Assembly (NCBI RefSeq): GCF_001614315.2
Contig: NZ_LVEG02000002.1
Location: 62,001 to 126,000 of the forward strand
Reading direction: 5' to 3'
Length of the DNA: 64,000 bases
DNA from: Halofilum ochraceum
GTDB lineage: Bacteria > Pseudomonadota > Gammaproteobacteria > XJ16 > Halofilaceae
Of this stretch, positions 42,404 to 49,947 are shown one piece after another; within the stretch, counting starts at the first letter, position 1, and every line of letters starts with the position of its first letter. The position numbers were made by a program, and so were the translations under genes. A model generated the notes under the pieces. The model saw nothing but the letters and a program-made list of their open reading frames with translations. It was not told where the DNA came from and ran no database searches.

Positions 42404-43762
42404 ATGTCTTCCGCTACTGCAGTTCGGCGGCGCCGCTTCGCATGGATCGGCGCTGCGCTTCTCGCCCTCGCGGCGGTGGTCCCGGCCCAGGCCAGCGACT
42501 ACCAGCCCGATGTCACATTCAAACTCGAGACCGGGATCGGTCAGGGAAAGATGATCTTCACCGGCGTCGGTGGCGGCATCGACGGGGTGGTCAACCCCAC
42601 GCTCCAGGTGGAGCCTGGCGACGTGGTTCAGATCACGCTGGTCAATGGCGACGGCGCGCTGCACGACATCGTCGTGCCGGAGTTCGATGCGCGTTCGGAT
42701 CAGATCTCCGGTCAGGGATCGAGTTCGGTGATCGTTTTCCGGGCCGGCGAGGCCGGTGAATACCTGTATCTGTGCTCCGTGCCCGGCCACCAGGCGGCCG
42801 GCATGGAAGGCATGATCCAGGTCGGCGCGCGCACGGCCGAGGCCGAGACCCTGCCGAGCATCGTGCGGGATCCGGCCGATCTGCCGGCGCCGGTCGGCGA
42901 CCGCGCGCCGCGCGAACTCGATTTCACCATCGAGACGGTCGAGAAGAAGGCCCGCCTCGCCGATGGCACGAGCTACCGGTACTGGACTTTCAACGAGACC
43001 GTTCCGGGACCCATGCTGCGTGCGCGCGTGGGCGATACCGTCCACGTCACGCTGAAGAACCCGGCCGACTCGACCATGACCCATTCGGTCGATTTCCACG
43101 CCGTCACCGGCCCGGGCGGCGGTGCGGAACTGACCCAGGTGCCGCCGGGCGGCGAGGCCAGCTTCAGCTTCAAGGCGCTGCAGCCGGGTATCTACGTCTA
43201 CCACTGCGCCACACCGATGGTCGCGCATCACATCACCAACGGCATGTACGGCCTGGCCGTGATCGAACCGGAGGGCGGTCTGGAGGACGTCGATCGCGAG
43301 TTCTATGTCATGCAGGGCGAGCTGTACACGGTGGAGGACCACGGCACGCGCGGGGATCTCGGCTTCAGCGTCGACAAACTGCTGGACGAACGGGCGGAGT
43401 ACTTCACTTTCAACGGGGCCGTCGGCGCGTTGACGGCCGAACACCCGCTCAAGGCCGAAGTGGGCGAGGATGTCCGCATCTTCTTTGGCGTCGGCGGCCC
43501 GAATGCCACCAGTTCGTTCCACGTGATCGGCGAGATTTTTGATCGGGTCTACGACCAGGGCGCCATCACCAATGAACCGCTGCGCGACGTCCAGACGACC
43601 ACGGTCGCCCCCGGCGGTGCGACGATGGTCGAGTTCGGTCTCGATGTGCCGGGCCGGTATATCCTGGTCGACCATGCCCTGTCGCGCGCGGAGAAGGGGC
43701 TCGCCGGTTTTCTCCATGCCGAGGGGGAAGAGAACCCCGAGATCTTCCGCAAAGGCCGTTGA
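42404..43762 (+). CDS. nirK: Three-domain copper nitrite reductase with N-terminal cupredoxin
   Basis: A 452-residue exported protein (signal cleavage near VVPAQA-SD). Residues about 40-145 are an extra type-1 cupredoxin with ligands His87, Cys124, His129 and Met134 (CSVPGHQAAGM). Residues about 165-450 are NirK: MTHSVDFHAVTGPGG with type-2 His and the catalytic Asp, YHCATPMVAHHITNGMYG with Cys268 of the type-1 site, SSFHVIGEIFDRVYDQG with the catalytic His, and VDHAL with the third type-2 His. All ligands are kept. It reduces nitrite to NO in the periplasm; the added cupredoxin probably passes electrons in. ATG 42404 (AGGGA ten bases ahead) is preferred over GTG 42398. Confidence 0.94.
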   Translation: MSSATAVRRRRFAWIGAALLALAAVVPAQASDYQPDVTFKLETGIGQGKMIFTGVGGGIDGVVNPTLQVEPGDVVQITLVNGDGALHDIVVPEFDARSDQISGQGSSSVIVFRAGEAGEYLYLCSVPGHQAAGMEGMIQVGARTAEAETLPSIVRDPADLPAPVGDRAPRELDFTIETVEKKARLADGTSYRYWTFNETVPGPMLRARVGDTVHVTLKNPADSTMTHSVDFHAVTGPGGGAELTQVPPGGEASFSFKALQPGIYVYHCATPMVAHHITNGMYGLAVIEPEGGLEDVDREFYVMQGELYTVEDHGTRGDLGFSVDKLLDERAEYFTFNGAVGALTAEHPLKAEVGEDVRIFFGVGGPNATSSFHVIGEIFDRVYDQGAITNEPLRDVQTTTVAPGGATMVEFGLDVPGRYILVDHALSRAEKGLAGFLHAEGEENPEIFRKGR

Positions 43763-43771
43763 TAGGCCGAC

Positions 43772-43795
43772 GGTGACGGCCGGCCGGTCGTCACC
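43772..43795 (+). terminator. Hairpin terminating nirK
   Basis: GGTGACGGCCGG facing CCGGTCGTCACC (one mismatch), nine bases after the nirK stop and followed by TTCTGT. A probable transcription end with a weak U-run. Confidence 0.6.
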
Positions 43796-43798
43796 TTC

Positions 43799-43814
43799 TG
43801 TCGAAAGCTCGACA
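43799..43814. promoter_or_regulatory. Inverted repeat, possible enhancer-binding-protein site
   Basis: TGTCGAAAGCTCGACA has perfect 6-bp arms TGTCGA/TCGACA and a four-base spacer. Its centre is about 141 bases before the start predicted for the sigma-54 promoter, the distance usual for an upstream activator site. The cognate activator is unknown. Confidence 0.4.
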
Positions 43815-43830
43815 CAATCAACCCGGTAAC

Positions 43831-43867
43831 GACCCCGACGGCGACCCAAAAGGTCACCGCCGGGGTC
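43831..43867 (+). terminator. Long hairpin upstream of the sigma-54 promoter
   Basis: GACCCCGACGGCGACC faces GGTCACCGCCGGGGTC across CAAAA, 14 of 16 pairs matched, followed by GTGTTT. It may be a back-up terminator for nirK. Confidence 0.5.
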
Positions 43868-43921
43868 GTGTTTGACGCGAAGCTCCCGCCCTGCGCGCTT
43901 TGTGTCGCCGTTTTCACCACC

Positions 43922-43937
43922 TGGCAAGCTCTTTGCT
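43922..43937 (+). promoter_or_regulatory. Sigma-54 (RpoN) -24/-12 promoter
   Basis: TGGCAAGCTCTTTGCT agrees with the RpoN consensus TGGCACG-N4-TTGCW except at one central base. GG (43923-43924) and GC (43935-43936) are separated by exactly ten bases. Transcription should start near 43948 on the + strand. Confidence 0.72.
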
Positions 43938-43947
43938 TGGACAGGGG

Positions 43948-44066
43948 GTGTCGGCGGTGTGGGCGCCGACGCAGGAAGACGCGTGAGCCCCGCGCCAGTG
44001 CCAGTGTATCGGGGATCCGCGTCATTTGCCGGCGGGGTCGCATATCGTGTGGCCCCGCTTTTTTTT
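43948..44066 (+). ncRNA. Candidate sigma-54-dependent small RNA, about 119 nt
   Basis: The stretch begins at the start predicted by the -24/-12 promoter and ends in an intrinsic terminator: stem GCGGGGTC / GGCCCCGC (one G-U pair, 11-base loop, 44032-44058) plus eight T residues. Near its 5' end GTCGGCG (43950-43956) pairs with CGCCGAC (43964-43970), a 7-bp stem-loop. Between lies a single-stranded-looking section. The only frame is 12 codons from GTG 43948, without a ribosome-binding site. It follows nirK and does not reach trmFO, so it looks like an independent sRNA. RpoN-dependent sRNAs such as NrsZ and CrcZ are known, but I see no likeness to them. Confidence 0.55.
44032..44066 (+). terminator. 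Intrinsic terminator of the candidate sRNA
   Basis: An 8-bp GC stem followed directly by eight T residues (44059-44066). One of only two full Rho-independent terminators noticed in the window with so long a T-run. Confidence 0.85.
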
Positions 44067-44299
44067 GGGCGTTTGCCTTGAGGGACGGCGAAGAGTCCGA
44101 TGGTCGTGTTGCGGACCGGTGGTTCGGGGTTCTCGCCAGGGCGCGAAGGGCGCCAGGGACGCGGAGCACGGCAACTGCGGACTACGGCAGTGAGCCCGTA
44201 AGACCAAACTTCCCCCGCGATTCCTTGAGCGGCGCCTGCCGGGCCACCCGCCGGCGCTGCTAAAATGGAACATCCGACAGCGACACCCGGTCCGACTTG

Positions 44300-45691
44300 A
44301 TGCTTTCGATTATCGGTGGAGGCCTTGCCGGCTGCGAAGCGGCCTGGCAGGCGGCGGAGCGCGGCGTGCACGTGCGCCTGTACGAAATGCGCCCGCAGCG
44401 GGCAACGGAGGCGCACGTAACCGACCGCCTGGCCGAGCTCGTGTGCTCCAACTCGCTCGGTTCCGACGTAACCGATCGCCCTTCCGGTCTGCTCAAGGCC
44501 GAGCTGCGGCGCATGGGATCGTTCCTGCTCGACTGTGCCGATGCCACGGCGGTCCCTGCCGGCAGTGCCCTGGCCGTCGACCGCGAGGCGTTCGCGGAAC
44601 GCGTTACCGCACGCCTGGAGGCCCACCCGGGCATCGAGATCGTGCGCGAGGAGGTCACCGAACTGCCCGATGGCCCGACGATCATCGCCTCCGGGCCCCT
44701 GACCTCGCCGGCTCTCTCGGACGCGCTGGCGGCCCTGTCCGGCGAGGAGCATCTGTTTTTCTTCGATGCCATTTCGCCGATCGTCGAGGGCGATTCCGTC
44801 GATATGGATGTCGCTTTCCGCCAGTCGCGCTGGGACCGCGGCGACCAGGCCGGTGGCGACTACATCAACTGCCCGCTGGATCGCGACGAGTACGAGGCCT
44901 TCGTCGATGCCCTGCTGGCGGCCGAGCGCATCCCGTTAAAGAGCTTCGAGGCCGCCATCGACGCGGGCGTGAAGGCGGGGCTGCACCGCTTCTTCGAGGG
45001 CTGCCTGCCGATCGAGGTGATCGCCTCACGCGGCCGCGAAGCGCTCGCGTACGGTCCGCTCCGGCCGGTCGGCCTGACCGATCCGCGCACCGGCCGCCGC
45101 CCGTACGCCTGCGTCCAGCTGCGCCAGGACGATCTTGCCGGCACGCTCTACAACCTGGTCGGCTTCCAGACCAATCTGAAGTTCGAGGAGCAGAAACGCG
45201 TCTTCGCACTGATCCCGGGGCTGGCCGATGCCCAGTGGGAGCGCCTCGGTCAGATGCACCGCAATACCTTCCTCTCGGCGCCCAGGCTGCTGGACCCGAC
45301 CCTGCGTTTCCGGGGCCGCGAGGACCTGTTCTGCGCCGGGCAGCTCACCGGTATCGAGGGCTACGCCGGCAACGTCGCTTCCGGCCTTCTCGCCGGCTGG
45401 AACGCGGCGCGGACCATGAATGGCGAGGCACCGGTCACGCTGCCGCAGGACACCATGCTCGGCGCTCTGTGCCACTACATTGCGAACGCGGATCCGGCCC
45501 ATTTCCAGCCGATGAAATCCAACATGGGATTACTCCCGGCCCTGCCGCCGCCGGAGGGACGCCGCAAAAAACGGAAGAAACGCGAGCGCCAGGCGGCGCA
45601 TGCCGGGCGGGCCCTGGCATCGCTGGACGGTTTCCTTCGCGGGGTCGATCCGTTGCCGGCCGCGGAACGCGATCCACGTATCAGCGCGTAG
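44300..45691 (+). CDS. trmFO: Methylenetetrahydrofolate-dependent tRNA (uracil-5-)-methyltransferase TrmFO
   Basis: A 463-residue flavoprotein that makes m5U54 in tRNA with methylene-THF and FADH2. The FAD-binding start is [20 protein letters not shown]. Cys residues equivalent to the B. subtilis pair are in [12 protein letters not shown] near 50 and [10 protein letters not shown] near 230. [21 protein letters not shown] and [20 protein letters not shown], then [19 protein letters not shown] near 350, are typical. A basic insert ([12 protein letters not shown]) sits near the end. ATG 44300 is preceded by an in-frame TTG. The stop codon lies inside a dispersed repeat. Confidence 0.93.
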   Translation: MLSIIGGGLAGCEAAWQAAERGVHVRLYEMRPQRATEAHVTDRLAELVCSNSLGSDVTDRPSGLLKAELRRMGSFLLDCADATAVPAGSALAVDREAFAERVTARLEAHPGIEIVREEVTELPDGPTIIASGPLTSPALSDALAALSGEEHLFFFDAISPIVEGDSVDMDVAFRQSRWDRGDQAGGDYINCPLDRDEYEAFVDALLAAERIPLKSFEAAIDAGVKAGLHRFFEGCLPIEVIASRGREALAYGPLRPVGLTDPRTGRRPYACVQLRQDDLAGTLYNLVGFQTNLKFEEQKRVFALIPGLADAQWERLGQMHRNTFLSAPRLLDPTLRFRGREDLFCAGQLTGIEGYAGNVASGLLAGWNAARTMNGEAPVTLPQDTMLGALCHYIANADPAHFQPMKSNMGLLPALPPPEGRRKKRKKRERQAAHAGRALASLDGFLRGVDPLPAAERDPRISA

Positions 45692-45717
45692 GCCGGCTTG
45701 CGACCGAAGGGAACCAG
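45686..45717 (-). repeat. Dispersed repeat overlapping the trmFO stop codon
   Basis: 31 of 32 bases match the complement of 19293-19324. The TAG that ends trmFO is part of the repeat (GCGTAGGCC). Confidence 0.7.
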
Positions 45718-45756
45718 TCGGCGGTCGGGGTTACGGGTCTGTACAAGGGGGCTGAT

Positions 45757-45778
45757 CATCGCGAGCTTGCTCGCGATG
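45757..45778. repeat. Perfect hairpin, REP-like
   Basis: CATCGCGAGC, TT, GCTCGCGATG: ten-base arms, resembling the Pseudomonas REP core. No T-run follows, so it is more likely a repeat than a terminator. Confidence 0.6.
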
Positions 45779-45871
45779 AGGGCGTTTGCATCGAGTCAAG
45801 GTTGCGGTTCTGTACAAGGCACTTGCCTGGACTCCGCTTCGGCACCCCCGGCCACGCGGCTGCACTACTGG

Positions 45872-45919
45872 CTCGTCTTTGCGCCTTTGCGTCCCTTCGC
45901 GCGCTCTGCGTGAGAAACG
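45872..45919. repeat. Dispersed GCGCCTTTGCG / CTCTGCGTGAGAAA repeat
   Basis: Sequence containing TTTGCGCCTTTGCGTCCC and CTCTGCGTGAGAAA. A shorter relative (GCGCCTCTGCGTGAGAAA) is at 48831-48856. It fills the gap between trmFO and the DASS-type transporter gene. Confidence 0.5.
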
Positions 45920-45978
45920 TCGAGACCGAATGGGCCACATCCGCCGAGGATAGCCCGAAGCGGAAAACGATCCGCCCC

Positions 45979-47748
45979 TCAGAAATTCCACACGAGCGGG
46001 ATCAGCAGGATTGCGACCAGGCCGGTCACCACGTTGAGCGGCAACCCGACGCGCAGGAAATCGATGAACCGGTAGCCCCCGGGACCGAGCACCATGAGAT
46101 TGGTCTGGTAGCCGATCGGCGTCGCGAAACTCGCCGAGGCCGCGAGCATGACGGCGATCACGAACGGCATCGGGCTGACATCGAGATCGCCCGCCACCGC
46201 CAGCGCGATGGGGAACATCAGCACCGCCGCAGCGTTGTTGGTGATCAACGCCGTAAACAGTGCCGTGCCCACATAAACCGCCGCGAGGTTGATCCAGGGT
46301 ACGCCGCCGGCGAGATCGACCAGCCAATGCGCGGTCGCCGCCGCCACGCCCGTGGACTCGAGTGCGGTCCCGATGCCGAAGGCCGCGGCGATCACCAGCA
46401 GGACGGACCAGTCGATGCTCTGGCGGGCACGTTCGACCCCCGTGCAGCGGGTGACCAGCATGCCGGCGGCGGCGAGCATGGCCGCTTCGAGCATCGACAG
46501 CAGGCCGACCGTCACGCTCGCGACCATCAGCACCAGCAGTCCGAGCGCGACCGGTGCGCGTTCGTATTTCGGCGGGCTGGAATCCTCCAGCCGGCTGACG
46601 AGCAGGAACTCGCGCGAATTGCGCTGCTGTTCAATGAACGAAGGGCGTGCCTCCAGCAGCAGCGTGTCGCCTGGGCGCAGCACGATATCACCGACCTTCT
46701 GCCGCAGCCGCCGGCCGCCGCGCGCGACGGCGATGACCACGGCGTTGTAGCGGGCGCGGAAGCGGCCCTGACGGATCGACTGGCCGATCAGCCGGCAGTG
46801 ATCGGAGACCACGGCCTCGAACAGCATGCGCTGGGAGCGCGGACCCTCGAGCTTGAAGACCTGGCTGGTGGCCGGCGTAAGACCGCGGATCTTCTGCAGC
46901 TCGACGACGGAATCCGGCATGCCGACGAACACCAGACGGTCGCCGCCCTGCAGCACCTCGCGCGGCGACACCGCCGGCAGCACGGTCTCGTTGCGGTCGA
47001 TCTCGATCAGATACATGCCGGACAGATGCCGCAGTCCGGCCTCTTCGATGTTCTGGCCGACGAGGGGACCTTCGCGGTCGACCAGCATCTCGACACTGTA
47101 CTCGCGCGGTTTGCTGAACTGCGCGATCGCGGGCCGCCGTTCCGGCAGCAGCCATCGCGACGTGCCGTAGATGAACGCGATGCCCGCCAGTGTGAGCGGC
47201 AGGCCAACCCATGCCAGGTCGAACATCTGCAGGCTGGCGCCGGGGACCTGCTCCGTGAGCAGCCCGTGGACGACAAGGTTGGTGCTGGTGCCGATCAGCG
47301 TACAGGTGCCGCCCATGATCGCGGCGTAGGACAGCGGGATCATCAGCTTGGAGGCGGCGAGGTCGTGTTTGCGTCCCCACTCGCGCACCGCCGGGATCAG
47401 CATGGCGACCACCGGCGTGTTATTGAGGAACGCGCTCATCGCCGCCACCGGCCACATGAGCTTGAGCTGCGCGTGGCCGAGCGAGCGTGGGCGGCCAAGC
47501 AGGCGCTGCACGATCCAGCGGATGCCGCCGGTATCCTCCAGGCCGGCGACCACGACATAGAGCACGCCGACGGTGACGAGGCCCGGATTGCCGAGGCCGT
47601 CGAAGGCCTCGGTGGGCGAGAGCACGCCGAAGACCATCAGGATCGCGAGACCGGCGAGGAAAACCATATCCGCGGCCAGACGCGTGGCGAATAGTACGCC
47701 CAGCACGCCTGCTACCACGGCTACCGTCAGTCCCGCCTCGAAGGTCAC
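45979..47748 (-). CDS. DASS/SLC13-type transporter with two TrkA-C domains
   Basis: A 589-residue membrane protein. Two hydrophobic halves of about five to six helices each, with FLNNTPVVAMLIPAV and AAIMGGTCTLIGTSTNLVVHG in the first half and ALITNNAAAVLMFPIAL and SFATPIGYQTNLMVLGPG in the second; these are the paired SNT/ASN motifs of SLC13 proteins. Between them lie two TrkA-C (RCK-C) domains (GMYLIEIDRNETVLPAVSPR, GDTLLLEARPSF). Such proteins move sulfate or other anions with Na+; substrate not certain. GTG 47748 has GGAG upstream; the longer frame is not real. Confidence 0.88.
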   Translation of the reverse strand: MTFEAGLTVAVVAGVLGVLFATRLAADMVFLAGLAILMVFGVLSPTEAFDGLGNPGLVTVGVLYVVVAGLEDTGGIRWIVQRLLGRPRSLGHAQLKLMWPVAAMSAFLNNTPVVAMLIPAVREWGRKHDLAASKLMIPLSYAAIMGGTCTLIGTSTNLVVHGLLTEQVPGASLQMFDLAWVGLPLTLAGIAFIYGTSRWLLPERRPAIAQFSKPREYSVEMLVDREGPLVGQNIEEAGLRHLSGMYLIEIDRNETVLPAVSPREVLQGGDRLVFVGMPDSVVELQKIRGLTPATSQVFKLEGPRSQRMLFEAVVSDHCRLIGQSIRQGRFRARYNAVVIAVARGGRRLRQKVGDIVLRPGDTLLLEARPSFIEQQRNSREFLLVSRLEDSSPPKYERAPVALGLLVLMVASVTVGLLSMLEAAMLAAAGMLVTRCTGVERARQSIDWSVLLVIAAAFGIGTALESTGVAAATAHWLVDLAGGVPWINLAAVYVGTALFTALITNNAAAVLMFPIALAVAGDLDVSPMPFVIAVMLAASASFATPIGYQTNLMVLGPGGYRFIDFLRVGLPLNVVTGLVAILLIPLVWNF

Positions 47749-47929
47749 GGCCGTCTCCTCCGCCGCTACGCGCGTGTCCGGCCGGCGCGCACTGATGCGC
47801 GCCGGGAGACGGGACCTTACCCGCCGCGGCGCACGGGGAAAAGGACCATCGCTGTTATCGCCCTCCTGCTGCCGTGATGGATTACACTGGGATACAAGCG
47901 GTTGCTCGCGGCACAAGGGGGAGACAGGC

Positions 47930-48658
47930 ATGGAAACCGCGCTGATTTTCGGTGTTGGTCCCGGGCTCGGGGCCGCGGTCGCGAGGCGTTGCGCGCGCGG
48001 CGGCATGGCGGTCGGCGTCGCCGCGCGCGATGCCACGCGGGTGGAGGAGTTGTTACCCGATCTGCGCACGAAAGGGGCGCCCGATGCCCAGGCCTATGCG
48101 TGCGACGTCGCCTCGGAATCGTTCGTAGAAGAGGCGTTCCGGGAGGCGCTGGAGGATCTGGGCGCGCCGCGCCTGGTCGTCTTCAACGCCGGTGCGTTCG
48201 TGCGCGAGGGCCTGCTGGAGACCACCGCCAGCGATTTCGAGCATTGCTGGCGCGTCGGCTGCATGGGCGGTTTTCTGGTTGGCCGTGCGGCCGTGCGTGC
48301 GATGCACGAGGCGGGACCGCGCGCGGACGGATCGCTGGGGACCATCATCTTCACGGGCGCCACGGCGAGTCTGCGTGGCGGTGCCGGTTTCCACAACCTC
48401 GCCGTCGGTAAATCCGGTCTGCGGGCACTGTCGCAGAGCATGGCGCGCGAGTTCGGCCCGCAGGGGATCCATGTCGCCCACACGATCATCGACGGCATGA
48501 TCGAGTCCGAGCAGCCGGGACACTCGCAGAAGGAAAGCGGGGCGGATGGGGTCCTCGATCCCGACGCCATCGCGGAGAGCTACTGGCATCTCCACCGCCA
48601 GCCCCGCAGCGCCTGGACGCAGGAACTCGACCTGCGGCCGTGGAGCGAAAAGTTCTGA
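47930..48658 (+). CDS. Atypical short-chain dehydrogenase/reductase lacking the YxxxK tyrosine
   Basis: A 242-residue Rossmann-fold protein. The nucleotide motif is GVGPGLGAAVARR (GxGxGLG form) near residue 8, CDVAS and FNAG (NAG) follow. The usual catalytic region reads TGATASLRGGAGFHNLAVGKSGLRAL: the Lys is there, but the position four before it is Leu, not Tyr. It may be a binding or structural SDR or use another residue. ATG 47930 has AGGGGGAG nine bases ahead. It is divergent from the transporter gene, sharing a 181-base promoter region. Confidence 0.87.
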   Translation: METALIFGVGPGLGAAVARRCARGGMAVGVAARDATRVEELLPDLRTKGAPDAQAYACDVASESFVEEAFREALEDLGAPRLVVFNAGAFVREGLLETTASDFEHCWRVGCMGGFLVGRAAVRAMHEAGPRADGSLGTIIFTGATASLRGGAGFHNLAVGKSGLRALSQSMAREFGPQGIHVAHTIIDGMIESEQPGHSQKESGADGVLDPDAIAESYWHLHRQPRSAWTQELDLRPWSEKF

Positions 48659-48702
48659 CGCGGTACCTCATACCGCGCGCGATGCGGACGTTGTGCGATG
48701 GG

Positions 48703-48790
48703 TGCGCGCGTGCGCTTCGCGCAAACGCGCCTACGGGGTGTGCGTGGGGTGTAGGCGCGTCTTCGCCGTCAGGCGAATGCGCGCGTCGAT
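48703..48790. repeat. REP-like repeat family B, inverted pair
   Basis: 48751-48790 is a direct copy of the family B unit (GTAGGCGCGTCTTCGCC, AGGCGAATGCGCGC), and 48703-48739 contains the unit in reverse (GCAAACGCGCCTACGGGGT). The two form a BIME-like pair after the SDR gene. Confidence 0.75.
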
Positions 48791-48830
48791 GCGTCTACAT
48801 CCAGCCCCATAGCCCCAACGATCTCCTCCC

Positions 48831-48856
48831 GGCTCTCCGCGCCTCTGCGTGAGAAA
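48831..48856. repeat. Short copy of the GCGCCTCTGCGTGAGAAA repeat
   Basis: Shares CTCTGCGTGAGAAA with 45905-45917. Two copies only in this window. Confidence 0.4.
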
Positions 48857-48911
48857 GAAACGCTTCAGGCCGGCTCAGGCACCTCTTTAATCGACAGTTT
48901 CACGGCTCGAC

Positions 48912-49067
48912 TCAGTCGTCATCGTCGTCCTTCCATTCCTTCATCTTCGAGTAGTCGAGCGTTTTCTCGATGGCCCGGCTCTTGCGCTGCAGCCGCACGA
49001 TCCATGCGATCAGCAGGGCGGCGGCAAGGCCGAGGATCACGACGATGATGAGGATCGGGTTGGACAT
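48912..49067 (-). CDS. Small single-pass membrane protein, acidic tail
   Basis: A 51-residue protein with one N-terminal helix (PILIIVVILGLAAALLIAWI) and a short cytoplasmic part ending KEWKDDDDD. The ATG at 49067 has CCGGAGTC ahead. It matches no family I know; helix-plus-charged-tail proteins of this size often belong to membrane complexes or stress responses. The upstream part of the open frame is the edge of the VOC gene region and was not counted. Confidence 0.6.
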   Translation of the reverse strand: MSNPILIIVVILGLAAALLIAWIVRLQRKSRAIEKTLDYSKMKEWKDDDDD

Positions 49068-49152
49068 GATGACTCCGGACAATCCTGTTTCGAGGGCGTT
49101 GCGTCGGCTTGTCGATAATGTTGGCGATCGACGAACCCGCGTTAAAGGGCTC

Positions 49153-49809
49153 CTAGTCCAGCCAGCGCAATCCCTCGGGTGTCTCGATCTCCGCCTGCAG
49201 GCGGGCGGGTTCGCCGGCGCACCCGGCCTCCAGTGCCAGCACACCGGTCAATGACAGCGGCGCGAGCTGTTCCCGTACGCGCGCCGGATCGGGATGCACG
49301 CCGTGCAGCGACCGCAGGCGCAAACCGGCGTCCGGCAGCCGCTGCGCGGGGTGGCACACGCCACGGCCCCACTCGATCAGCGGTGGCACGAGTCCGTCTT
49401 CGATGAGGGCACCGTCGTCGGGGAACGCGATCCGCCAATGCAGTTCGCCGCGCTGCATCGGCCGTGGCGGGCCGGGGTCATGCACGCAGGCGGTCGCCGC
49501 GGCGTCGAGATCATCGCTGCGGGCCACCCAGGTGAGCAGGCGCGGCCGTTCCCGGAGCGCCGCGTGGACCGCGGGGTCATCGAGGCCGAACCAGCGCGGT
49601 GTGGCGGGCGTCTCCGCCCGGGGATCGATCGCGATCACTTCGATGTAGCGATCGCCGCCGAGTGCGACCAGGGTGTTGTGCGTACTCAGTTTCGGATGCC
49701 GTCCGCCGGGCACGCAGCGTACGCCGAGGCAGCGCTCGACGTGGGCGGTTCCGCGCTCCAGCGTGTCGGCGGCGACGACAAGGTGATCGAATTCCGCGTG
49801 TACCCCCAC
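49153..49809 (-). CDS. VOC/glyoxalase-like domain protein
   Basis: About 218 residues. The start EFDHLVVAADTLERGTAHVE, the segment HPKLSTHNTLVALGGDRYIE and the pattern HWRIAFPDDGALIEDGLVPP resemble a Glyoxalase-3-like VOC protein. His and Glu residues at the usual metal positions (FDHLVV; YIEVIAID) are present. GTG 49809 was chosen because AGGGGGAG lies five bases ahead; an ATG at 49842 lacks a site. Function unknown. It is divergent from the glutamate dehydrogenase gene. Confidence 0.7.
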   Translation of the reverse strand: MGVHAEFDHLVVAADTLERGTAHVERCLGVRCVPGGRHPKLSTHNTLVALGGDRYIEVIAIDPRAETPATPRWFGLDDPAVHAALRERPRLLTWVARSDDLDAAATACVHDPGPPRPMQRGELHWRIAFPDDGALIEDGLVPPLIEWGRGVCHPAQRLPDAGLRLRSLHGVHPDPARVREQLAPLSLTGVLALEAGCAGEPARLQAEIETPEGLRWLD

Positions 49810-49947
49810 GTGCTCCCCCTGGCGGATATGGCCAGGCATCATACCGCGCGGATGCAATGATGCGTCGATCCTGTCCGGGCTGGCGCCCCGGGCCCGCATC
49901 GAATCCACCGCCGCGAGGGGTGGCGAGGACCGCATTGTGGGGCTATC

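Larger units (their letters stand above)
43763..44299. other. Non-coding region between nirK and trmFO
   Basis: A gap of 537 bases that is unusually rich in signals: a hairpin closing nirK (43772-43795), an inverted repeat (43799-43814), a long hairpin (43831-43867), a sigma-54-type promoter (43922-43937), and a hairpin with eight T residues (44032-44066). From 44067 to 44299 I see only degraded repeat-like sequence and the approach to trmFO. No open frame here looks like protein. Confidence 0.7.

Noticed and set aside
43872-44081. 69-codon + strand frame spanning the sigma-54 promoter and sRNA
   Set aside because: It starts before the predicted promoter, ends past the terminator and has no ribosome-binding site or protein-like pattern.
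44443-47694. 1083-codon + strand frame across trmFO and the DASS-type transporter gene
   Set aside because: It overlaps two well-supported genes in other frames and has Arg/Pro-rich composition typical of a shadow.
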